Shown here piece after piece: positions 1-4,901 of a stretch of DNA of 5,470 nucleotides. A program made the translations under genes and the position numbers. Source of the stretch: an uncultured bacterium. Its GTDB lineage: Bacteria > Patescibacteria > Microgenomatia > Levybacterales > UBA12049. The DNA lies in contig CAMPGJ010000078.1 in assembly GCA_946885425.1 (NCBI GenBank), positions 1-5,470 on the forward strand. The letters are read 5' to 3'. Positions within the stretch are counted from its first letter, which is position 1. Every line of letters begins with the position of its first letter. Under the pieces are notes generated by a model. The model was not told the DNA's origin and ran no database searches. It saw nothing but the letters and a program-made list of their open reading frames with translations.

Positions 1-24
1 AATAAATATATATTTACCATTCCA

Positions 25-52
25 ATGGAAAATGGCAAATGGACAATGGAAA
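25..52. repeat. Tandem 7-mer repeat, ATGGAAA x4
   Basis: Four head-to-tail heptamers: ATGGAAA, ATGGCAA, ATGGACA, ATGGAAA (25-31, 32-38, 39-45, 46-52). The array ends one base from the murC stop codon at 54-56. A weak CCATT/AATGG hairpin (17-28) overlaps its left end. The rest of 1-53 is AT-rich with no gene seen. Confidence 0.85.
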
Positions 53-53
53 A

Positions 54-1466
54 TTATACAAAATTCAACTCTCCATGAATTTTGTAGACGTCTCCTGCTC
101 CCATAGTAACAATCACTGTATCTGTCCGGAATCTCTTTTCGTTGATATATTCTACCACATCAGAGAGCGTTGCCATGTATAAAACTTCCTTATGGCGGCG
201 CCCCATCTCGTCTGATAATAGCTTTGATGAAACAGTCTCATCCACTTGTTCACGCTGCGAACCGTAAATATCTGTCAGAATAACACGATCTACAACATCA
301 AATGATTTAATAAAATCATTGAACAGCATCTTTGTACGGGAATACGTATGCGGCTGGAAAATACAGACAATATTTTTTTTCTCATATTGCTTACGTAATG
401 CTTGTAACGTCGTTTGTATTTCTGTTGGATGATGGGCATAATCGTCATACACCTTGGCTCCGGTTGTCAGATCTCCTAAAAATTCCAGTCTCCTTTTGGA
501 TCCGCGAAAGGCAAGAAGTCCCTTTTTTATTTTCTCAATCTGAATACCCAACTCCAGAGCAACAATTACTGCCGCTAATGCATTGCGAGCGTTATGATCT
601 CCACTGGCAAGAACAGCAAATTCACCCAAGACAGTCCCATGAGAACTCACCCAAAAGAATGTTTGATCTCCTGAGATACTTGATCGCGTAATCACATAAT
701 CATTTGTGGAATTAAAACCATAGGTAACTGCTTTACGTGGGTACACCTGTAACAATTTCTGAATTTCATGGTCATCACCACATGCAATTAGCACGCCCCT
801 CTCTGGCAATTGATTAGCGAACTGAAGAAAAGCTCCTCTCACTTCATCAACTGATGCATACACATCAGGATGGTCAAATTCAATATTGGTAATAACAGCT
901 ATCTGTGGATGCTGCCACATAAACTTAATCGTCTTATCACCATGAGGATCTGTTATATATTCATCTGCTTCTGCCACGAAATACTTACCTTTTCCAAAAT
1001 GCCCTGGCTGTCCAAGTGACCCCACATCGCCTGTACCTATTACATAAGACGGATCCAGTCCGCTCTGCTTAAGTACTGTGGCCACCATCGCAGAAGTTGT
1101 TGTCTTCCCATGTGTTCCAGTGAGAGATATTCCAAAAAATGACTTACCAAATAACTTCCCTTTCATAAAAAGACCCACAGCTTCTCCTTGAGTTATTACC
1201 TGTATCCCAGCCAACTCTGCCGCTTTTACCTCGACGTTATCTAATTTATGTGCTCCGGACGCAATCACCAAGTCCGCAGACAAAACATGCTCAGCCGAGA
1301 AGCCAACAAAAGGGACTATCCCACACTTCTTCAAAGCCGCATCAGTAATAAACTCCTGATCCACATCTGATCCAGTCACCACAAATCCCGCCTCCTTAGC
1401 TATAATAGCCAAAGGCGTCATACCAACCCCCTTAATACCAACAAAATGAACCTTCAATTTTTTCAT
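54..1466 (-). CDS. murC: UDP-N-acetylmuramate--L-alanine ligase (MurC)
   Basis: Cytoplasmic ATP-dependent ligase that joins L-alanine to UDP-MurNAc, the first step of peptidoglycan stem-peptide assembly. Numbering from the ATG at 1466 (470 residues, normal for MurC): N-terminal nucleotide-binding loop GIKGVGM at 10-16; ATP-binding P-loop GTHGKTTT at 117-124; EADEY at 166-170; NIEFDHPDVY at 194-203; GDHNARN at 289-295; FRGSKRRLE at 320-328; DDYAHHPTEI at 341-350; QPHTYSRT at 371-378; MGAGD near the C-terminus. All three Mur-ligase domains are present. The frame stays open to an ATG at 1523, but the extra 19 residues are encoded by an ATGGTT/AACCAT repeat array and precede the conserved MKKLKVHFVGI start, so I reject them. 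There is no clear Shine-Dalgarno before either start. The gene is last of four on this strand, 73 nt after pgeF, and probably co-transcribed. The loop variants (GIKGVGM rather than GIGGIGM, RRLE rather than RRFE) do not suggest Mpl. The family is secure; the start is less so. Confidence 0.95.
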   Translation of the reverse strand: MKKLKVHFVGIKGVGMTPLAIIAKEAGFVVTGSDVDQEFITDAALKKCGIVPFVGFSAEHVLSADLVIASGAHKLDNVEVKAAELAGIQVITQGEAVGLFMKGKLFGKSFFGISLTGTHGKTTTSAMVATVLKQSGLDPSYVIGTGDVGSLGQPGHFGKGKYFVAEADEYITDPHGDKTIKFMWQHPQIAVITNIEFDHPDVYASVDEVRGAFLQFANQLPERGVLIACGDDHEIQKLLQVYPRKAVTYGFNSTNDYVITRSSISGDQTFFWVSSHGTVLGEFAVLASGDHNARNALAAVIVALELGIQIEKIKKGLLAFRGSKRRLEFLGDLTTGAKVYDDYAHHPTEIQTTLQALRKQYEKKNIVCIFQPHTYSRTKMLFNDFIKSFDVVDRVILTDIYGSQREQVDETVSSKLLSDEMGRRHKEVLYMATLSDVVEYINEKRFRTDTVIVTMGAGDVYKIHGELNFV

Positions 1467-1478
1467 AAGATTATTTAC

Positions 1479-1539
1479 ATGGTTATATGGTTCCATGGTT
1501 ATCATGGTTAACCATTTAGCCATACAACCATCTAACCAT
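1479..1539. repeat. Octamer array ATGGTT/AACCAT that inverts at its centre
   Basis: ATGGTT occurs at 1479, 1487, 1495 and 1504 (spacing 8, 8, 9). The orientation then flips at a 12-bp palindrome (ATGGTTAACCAT, 1504-1515), and AACCAT-like units follow at 1510, 1518 (AGCCAT), 1526 and 1534. The array fills the pgeF-murC gap, touches the pgeF stop codon at 1540-1542, and encodes the spurious 19-residue extension of murC. Confidence 0.88.
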
Positions 1540-2301
1540 TTATCTCTTAATTCCGATCATTCCAACAAACTCTCCAAACCCCTCTCCCTCTTTCCTATAT
1601 GAATACAGATCTTCACTATCAAACGTGCAAATTTCCGCGTCTTCCATATTAGTAACAGGAATACCGGCCGATTGCAATTGGTATTGTACCAGCTTTGGCA
1701 AATCCAGAAAAGTCTTCCCCTCCCGTTTAACGAGACAATTATTTAATTCAGAAAACTTTGCAGCAAACATTTCTGCATGCTCCTGCGCTATATCGTAACA
1801 ACATGACCTGATGCAGGGACCAATCCCAGCCACAATATCAATTGGGTCACTCCCTTTTTCTATCATTTCTGCCACTGCCTTTTTTACTATTTCTTTATAC
1901 ACACCCCGCCATCCTGCATGAACCGCACCAACACATTTTTTCTTTGGATCATACAGTAGCACAGGAACACAATCAGCAGTAATAACACTCAAAAATAAAT
2001 CCTTCTCAGAAGTCAAAACTCCATCAGTATCATCCAGGCGCAACGCCGCCTCTGTCACCCAAACAACATTGGAACTGTGCACCTGCTTCATCCGTACAAT
2101 TTCAGGGTACTCCCCCTTTACTTGAAAGGAGGTTGGGGGGATTTTTACATTTGAATCAAACAAAACACCGGCAAAATTTTTAAGCGACTCCGGCATCCCC
2201 ATCGCCCGCATACTACCAAATTCTCTCGTAGAAAACCCATGTACTAATTCCGGGAACTGAGACAAATTTTCAAAATAGAGGATACCATTTCGTTTTATCA
2301 T
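1540..2301 (-). CDS. pgeF: Peptidoglycan editing factor PgeF (YfiH/LACC1 family, formerly 'laccase-domain' protein)
   Basis: Cytoplasmic protein of the YfiH/PgeF family. In E. coli it limits misincorporation of L-Ser or Gly in place of L-Ala at stem-peptide position 1; family members have also been described as purine nucleoside phosphorylases or multicopper oxidases. From the ATG at 2301 (253 residues, close to E. coli's ~243): MKQVH with His75, TADC with Cys111 and AVHAGWRG with His128 form the usual metal/active-site triad; GIGPCI at 159-164 and YSYRKEG near 233 are also family marks. The frame extends to an ATG at 2358, but those 19 residues come from an inverted-repeat element, and the family's 'ylrFeNL' start fits 2301. 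No Shine-Dalgarno is visible. Residues about 53-64 (KIPPTSFQVKGE) are encoded by a palindromic repeat and look like an in-frame insertion just before the QVH motif. Its position between murE and murC fits an editing role for the MurC reaction. Confidence 0.92.
   Translation of the reverse strand: MIKRNGILYFENLSQFPELVHGFSTREFGSMRAMGMPESLKNFAGVLFDSNVKIPPTSFQVKGEYPEIVRMKQVHSSNVVWVTEAALRLDDTDGVLTSEKDLFLSVITADCVPVLLYDPKKKCVGAVHAGWRGVYKEIVKKAVAEMIEKGSDPIDIVAGIGPCIRSCCYDIAQEHAEMFAAKFSELNNCLVKREGKTFLDLPKLVQYQLQSAGIPVTNMEDAEICTFDSEDLYSYRKEGEGFGEFVGMIGIKR
2111..2145. repeat. Palindromic C/G-tract repeat inside pgeF
   Basis: On the plus strand CCCCCTTT (2112-2119) is followed by a 5-nt loop and AAAGGAGG (2125-2132), then a G6 run and a T5 run. 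The composition is unlike the rest of the gene. It resembles, from memory, a palindromic 'CCCCCTTT...AAAGGGGG' repeat dispersed in many bacterial genomes. It is read in frame as KIPPTSFQVKGE of PgeF. Confidence 0.6.
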
Positions 2302-2309
2302 TTTATAAA

Positions 2310-2387
2310 TGTAGTGGCGACATTCATGGCGCTTAACAACAACCGGTTCTACTTCCAATCTAAATCGCGATAAATCGCGCCACTACA
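2310..2387. repeat. Inverted pair of TGTAGTGGCG hairpin elements between murE and pgeF
   Basis: TGTAGTGGCG at 2310-2319 and its exact reverse complement CGCCACTACA at 2378-2387 face each other. Each arm carries its own small hairpin: GCGACAT/ATGGCGC (2317-2332, one mismatch) and CGCGAT/ATCGCG (2366-2379, perfect with a 2-nt loop). The element ends 3 nt from the murE stop codon and encodes most of the rejected N-terminal extension of pgeF. Confidence 0.8.
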
Positions 2388-2390
2388 ACG

Positions 2391-3704
2391 TTAGCTTTGC
2401 TTTGTTCTGCGTTCGAGTTCTGCGTTATTAAGCGCTTCAAGTGCAACTTGAGACTCATCCCACTTCTCCTCACCCTTCCCATAATTCATCGACCTCTCAT
2501 GCCCCTTCCCGGTCATCAACACCACATCACCCTTCTGAGCAAGAGAAACAGCAAACTCAATTGCCTCTTTCCTATCCGCAATCATGAATAAATACTTAGT
2601 CGCCGGAGCAAGTTTGAAACTTGCTTCATAACGGTTCTGGTTATCTAAACTTTGAACTTTGAACTTTGAACCTTGAACTCCCTTTACTATTTCCCCCATA
2701 ATCTTCTCAACAGACTCATCTCTCGGATCCTCTGCAGTTAAAATAATAATATCGGAATATTGAGCAGAGATCTTCCCCATCTCCGGTCTTTTGTATTTGT
2801 CTCTCTGTCCTGCCGACCCAAAAACGTGAATCAATCTCCCACTCACCATTTTTTTGGCTTCTGGCAAGATACCGGCAAAAGAAGCAGGTGTATGAGCAAA
2901 ATCATTGATCACAACAAATTCTTTGTTATACACTATCTCCTGCCGCCCTGCGGGAGCTTTATATGAAGCTATACCTTTTCGGATAATCTCATCAGGAATA
3001 TGCAACTGTAATAATGCAGCTGCAGCCGCCAAACAATTATACTGGTTGAATTTCCCCACTAACTTTGTTGAGAATTTAAAGTCATGCGGATTAATAGCGG
3101 CATCTGTTTTCAGACCATACGTTACTACTTTCTTCTCCCTTTCTCTCAACGCACGCGTATTCACTCTAGGGAAAAGAAGCTTCTTAATTTTTTCATAAGA
3201 CCGATCATCTTTATTAATAATGACAATATTTGATTTTTTCAACAACTTCACCTTCGCCGCAACATATCTTTCATACGTCTTATGATAATCCAAATGCTCC
3301 TTCGTGATATTTGTGATAATTCCCACATCGAAGTGGATACCTGTCACTCGGTGCTGATCGAGAGCATGTGAAGTAGTTTCAAGTACTAAATATTTTACCC
3401 CAGCCTTCTTTGCCTTCTTTATATATGCTTGTACAGCAAAACTACTTGGTGTAGTAACATGAAATCCCAGTTCATACACCTTATCATTAATAACCGCCCC
3501 AACAGTCGAAATCAAAGCTGCCTTATGACCAGCCGTCCGCAAAATATGATAAATCAAACTAGACGTAGTAGTCTTCCCATCTGTCCCGGTCACCCCAATC
3601 ACAACCAGATCCTTCGAAGGGAACCCATTGATAGTTATTGCCGCCACTGACTGAAATAAATGATAAATGTTCTTAATAGATTGCCACATAATATATATCG
3701 TCAT
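2391..3704 (-). CDS. murE: UDP-MurNAc-tripeptide ligase, MurE type, short N-terminal form with repeat-encoded insertion
   Basis: Mur ligase expected to add the third residue (meso-DAP or L-Lys) to UDP-MurNAc-L-Ala-D-Glu in the cytoplasm. From the ATG at 3704 (437 residues; E. coli MurE is 495): P-loop GVTGTDGKTTT at 37-47; ETTSHALDQHR at 109-119; NITKEHLDYH at 132-141; the probable carbamylated lysine in YVAAK at 151; GKFNQYN at 217-223; NDFAHTP at 267-273; GSAGQRDKYKRPEMG at 296-310; EDPRDE at 325-330; GKGHE at 399-403. Only ~36 residues precede the P-loop, so most of the uridine-binding domain is missing; I recall this form in Patescibacteria. The Arg in EDPR hints at meso-DAP, tentatively. 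Between EDPRDE and DRKEAI there are about 20 residues more than in E. coli MurE, encoded by two different repeats. A TTG at 3728 would add 8 residues, but AGGTGGGG just upstream of 3704 favours the ATG. The gene lies 51 nt after the membrane protein gene. Confidence 0.92.
   Translation of the reverse strand: MTIYIMWQSIKNIYHLFQSVAAITINGFPSKDLVVIGVTGTDGKTTTSSLIYHILRTAGHKAALISTVGAVINDKVYELGFHVTTPSSFAVQAYIKKAKKAGVKYLVLETTSHALDQHRVTGIHFDVGIITNITKEHLDYHKTYERYVAAKVKLLKKSNIVIINKDDRSYEKIKKLLFPRVNTRALREREKKVVTYGLKTDAAINPHDFKFSTKLVGKFNQYNCLAAAAALLQLHIPDEIIRKGIASYKAPAGRQEIVYNKEFVVINDFAHTPASFAGILPEAKKMVSGRLIHVFGSAGQRDKYKRPEMGKISAQYSDIIILTAEDPRDESVEKIMGEIVKGVQGSKFKVQSLDNQNRYEASFKLAPATKYLFMIADRKEAIEFAVSLAQKGDVVLMTGKGHERSMNYGKGEEKWDESQVALEALNNAELERRTKQS
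2607..2625. repeat. Perfect 9-bp-arm palindrome inside murE
   Basis: AGCAAGTTT and AAACTTGCT form 9-bp arms (2607-2615 and 2617-2625) around one central G. On the minus strand it is read in frame as EASFKLA of MurE, in a region longer than in other MurE proteins. It probably inserted separately from the 7-mer array 22 bp away. Confidence 0.65.
2648..2681. repeat. Tandem 7-mer repeat AACTTTG inside murE
   Basis: Units AACTTTG (2648, 2655, 2662), AACCTTG (2669) and a partial AACTCC (2676). On the coding strand CAAAGTT repeats encode SKFKVQS. Because 7 is not a multiple of 3, all three frames read the same heptapeptide cycle with no stop; the opposite orientation contains TGA in every frame. 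Confidence 0.9.
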
Positions 3705-3709
3705 CCCAA

Positions 3710-3717
3710 CCCCACCT
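3710..3717 (-). promoter_or_regulatory. Shine-Dalgarno-like site of murE
   Basis: AGGTGGGG lies 5 nt (7 nt from its AGGTGG core) before the ATG at 3704. It is the only good ribosome-binding site in the window and decides for this start over the TTG at 3728. Confidence 0.6.
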
Positions 3718-3746
3718 ATTATACCCAATTAAAAACCCCTTGTCAT
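3718..3746 (-). promoter_or_regulatory. Candidate sigma70-type promoter of murE
   Basis: ATGACA (-35, 3746-3741, 5 of 6 consensus), a 17-nt spacer, and TATAAT (-10, 3723-3718, 6 of 6). It lies in the gap after the membrane protein gene. Expected initiation near 3711 would leave a leader of about 7 nt. The -35 comes from a TGTCATTCCCGCGG repeat-like segment. It would let murE-pgeF-murC be transcribed without the upstream gene. Confidence 0.5.
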
Positions 3747-3755
3747 TCCCGCGGA
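3739..3755. repeat. Half palindromic element (TGTCATTCCCGCGG)
   Basis: A TGTCATTCCCGCGG segment with a CCGCGG palindrome (3749-3754), directly beside the TGA of the membrane protein gene. It resembles one half of the dispersed TCATTCCCGCG...CGGGAATGA type repeat (from memory), and shares GTCATTC/GTCATCC with the element at 4822-4899. Confidence 0.45.
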
Positions 3756-4334
3756 TCATCTTAGATTTCCATGCAGCAATTCTATTAACTCTCCATAATA
3801 GAGACAATAGAACACCACATTCACCAAGGACAACCCAGGGAAAATTATAAACTTCTCAAAGGATTTTCCAGTTGTAATTCGGAAAACCTTAAACGGAGGA
3901 ATTCCGAATTTTACAGGAATCGGAAGTAACCATGGCACTCCTTCCTTCGTAAACATATCCATAACCAAATGTGAGACAAACCCTATCATGAAAGCCCACC
4001 AGATGACGTTCATATCCAAATGAGGAAAACTTGGTGTCAGAACCTGAAGTAACAAATGCCACCCCATACCAAAGAGAACAATTCCCAAAATCGAATGAGA
4101 AAGGAATCGGTGCCCTCCAGCAAGCATATGAAATATTTTCCCAAAGAATCTTCCTACCGGCAGATTACGCCAAAAAGGAGCAGTAGGCTGATCAATATCA
4201 GGAGCAATTCCTCCCAGTAAATTTGCTCCTATAGCCACCAACCCTGTAGCCAATGTCATATGCGGCAGAGGCTGCGTCAAAGCAACCACACCCAACACAG
4301 TAAAAGCAGCCAAATCATGCGTCCTCCCAGTCAT
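3756..4334 (-). CDS. DUF457/YdjM-family multi-pass membrane protein (putative metal-dependent hydrolase)
   Basis: 192-residue integral membrane protein of the YdjM/DUF457 family, often annotated 'metal-dependent hydrolase'; its substrate is not known. Conserved polar residues fit a metal site at the membrane: His6-Asp7, PDID at 45-48, HRFLSHS at 75-81, and SHLVMDMFTKEGVPWLLP at 121-138. About five hydrophobic segments are visible (roughly 8-20, 28-45, 81-100, 110-126, 168-184). The length is normal for the family. The ATG at 4334 has no Shine-Dalgarno; a good -10 box lies 7 nt upstream, so the mRNA may be leaderless. It is the first gene of the minus-strand run leading into murE, pgeF and murC, and stops (TGA 3756-3758) 51 nt before murE. 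A lipid or cell-envelope role is only a guess from this neighbourhood. No frameshift or truncation is seen. Confidence 0.88.
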   Translation of the reverse strand: MTGRTHDLAAFTVLGVVALTQPLPHMTLATGLVAIGANLLGGIAPDIDQPTAPFWRNLPVGRFFGKIFHMLAGGHRFLSHSILGIVLFGMGWHLLLQVLTPSFPHLDMNVIWWAFMIGFVSHLVMDMFTKEGVPWLLPIPVKFGIPPFKVFRITTGKSFEKFIIFPGLSLVNVVFYCLYYGELIELLHGNLR

Positions 4335-4341
4335 AAAGATC

Positions 4342-4371
4342 AGTATACAGTACCTAACAAATAATTTTCAA
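4342..4371 (-). promoter_or_regulatory. Promoter of the DUF457 gene, probably leaderless
   Basis: TTGAAA (-35, 4371-4366), an 18-nt spacer, and TATACT (-10, 4347-4342), 5 of 6 matches each. Seven nt separate the -10 from the ATG at 4334, so transcription should start at or next to the start codon. The -35 lies within the inverted-repeat element of this gap. Confidence 0.6.
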
Positions 4372-4472
4372 TTTACAATTTTCAGTTTTCAATCAATTCA
4401 CAATGACTCAGTGCTTAAAATTTAAGAAATTGAAACATTCATTGAAAATTGTAAATTAAAAATTGAAAATTA
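4362..4472. mobile_element. 111-bp MITE-like AT-rich inverted-repeat element
   Basis: Perfect 13-bp terminal inverted repeats TAATTTTCAATTT (4362-4374) and its complement (4460-4472); a second perfect 13-bp pair (TTTACAATTTTCA 4372-4384 with 4443-4455); and a central CTTAAA-A-TTTAAG palindrome (4414-4426). It has no coding capacity. No target-site duplication is evident. It occupies most of the divergent gap, and similar TTTTCAATT-type elements are, from memory, dispersed in many bacterial genomes. Confidence 0.65.
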
Positions 4473-4481
4473 TGCTATAAT
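4473..4481 (+). promoter_or_regulatory. Extended -10 promoter of the tRNA-binding gene, leaderless
   Basis: TGCTATAAT, a perfect extended -10 box, ends 6 nt before the ATG at 4488, placing +1 on the A of the start codon. No acceptable -35 is present at 16-18 nt, as is usual for extended -10 promoters. Confidence 0.65.
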
Positions 4482-4487
4482 TTGGAG

Positions 4488-4817
4488 ATGAAACCAACCA
4501 TCCAATATGATGATTTTGCCAAACTCGACCTTCGTGTCGGGACTGTTCTAGACTGCGTCGAAAAAGAAGGCTCAGAAAAATTGTTACGGTTAACTGTCGA
4601 TTTTGGGGAAGAAGGCACCCGGAACATTCTCTCAGGAATCAAACAATGGTTCAAACCAGAAGATCTTAAAGGCAAACAATTTGTCTTCGTCTTCAACCTC
4701 GCCCCGAGGAAAATGATGGGAGAGGAATCAGAAGGCATGATCCTTGCAGCAGACGGCAAAAAACCAAACCTCATAAGGCCAAAAACAAGAGCAAAAGCAG
4801 GAGCACAAATAGGATAA
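4488..4817 (+). CDS. tRNA-binding OB-fold protein (methionyl-tRNA synthetase beta-subunit / EMAP-II type)
   Basis: 109-residue single-domain protein with the EMAP-II/Arc1p-type OB fold found at the C-terminus of many methionyl-tRNA synthetases and in stand-alone CsaA or MetRS-beta proteins. Visible family marks: [12 protein letters not shown] at 7-18, [12 protein letters not shown] at 29-40, RNILSGI at 45-51, the start of the NLAPRKMMG loop at 70, and ESEGMILAA at 80-88. It probably binds tRNA and may raise the affinity of a separate MetRS. CsaA is an alternative, but the [15 protein letters not shown] signature fits the MetRS-beta group better. The ATG at 4488 matches the usual family start; the in-frame TTG at 4482 is rejected because it would lie directly after the -10 box. 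GGAG touches the ATG and is too close to act as a normal ribosome-binding site. It is divergent from the cell-wall gene run. Confidence 0.9.
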   Translation: MKPTIQYDDFAKLDLRVGTVLDCVEKEGSEKLLRLTVDFGEEGTRNILSGIKQWFKPEDLKGKQFVFVFNLAPRKMMGEESEGMILAADGKKPNLIRPKTRAKAGAQIG

Positions 4818-4821
4818 CTCC

Positions 4822-4899
4822 CGTCATCCTGGCCGTGTCCAGGATCGCTAACGTTATAATGCTGCTTCAAGAGAGATTCTGGACAGCGCCAGAATGACG
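4822..4899. repeat. Double-hairpin inverted repeat after the tRNA-binding gene
   Basis: Outer arms 4822-4846 and 4875-4899 are inverted copies (21 of 25 positions). Each arm also folds alone: ATCCTGG/CCAGGAT (4826-4845) and ATTCTGG/CCAGAAT (4876-4895), both 7-bp stems with 6-nt loops. It starts 4 nt after the stop codon. The right hairpin is followed by an AT-rich stretch with a T run, but too far away for a convincing intrinsic terminator. Confidence 0.75.
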
Positions 4900-4901
4900 T
4901 T

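Noticed and set aside
332..691. Plus-strand open frame of 119 codons inside murC
   Set aside because: It is antisense to well-conserved MurC motifs, has low-complexity shadow-like composition and resembles no family.
1467..1523. N-terminal extension of MurC from ATG 1523
   Set aside because: It is encoded entirely by the octamer array and precedes the conserved MurC start.
25..1539. Short tandem units considered as CRISPR-like arrays
   Set aside because: Units are 7-8 bp with no unique spacers of 25-40 bp and no cas genes nearby.
2404..2426. 10-bp direct repeat GTTCTGCGTT in the murE C-terminal codons
   Set aside because: Only two copies 13 bp apart in a tail that varies in the family; could be chance.
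2397..3650. Several plus-strand open frames (2397-2591, 2760-2966, 2905-3198, 3429-3650) inside murE
   Set aside because: All are antisense to the conserved MurE frame and have no recognisable domains or start signals.
4482..4487. TTG start for the tRNA-binding protein
   Set aside because: It lies directly after the -10 box, upstream of the expected transcription start, and the family start matches ATG 4488.
54..4817. Alternative genetic code (UGA as Gly, as in Gracilibacteria/SR1)
   Set aside because: All conserved genes read without in-frame TGA, and the one TGA stop (3756-3758) falls at the expected protein end; reading through would add only 8 codons.
4855..4860. TATAAT as a promoter for the Nudix gene
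   Set aside because: There is no -35 at a suitable distance, it lies between hairpin arms, and it is over 110 nt from the start codon.
4475..4870. Minus-strand open frame of 131 codons opposite the tRNA-binding gene
   Set aside because: It is a shadow of the conserved plus-strand gene and would run through its promoter and the double hairpin.
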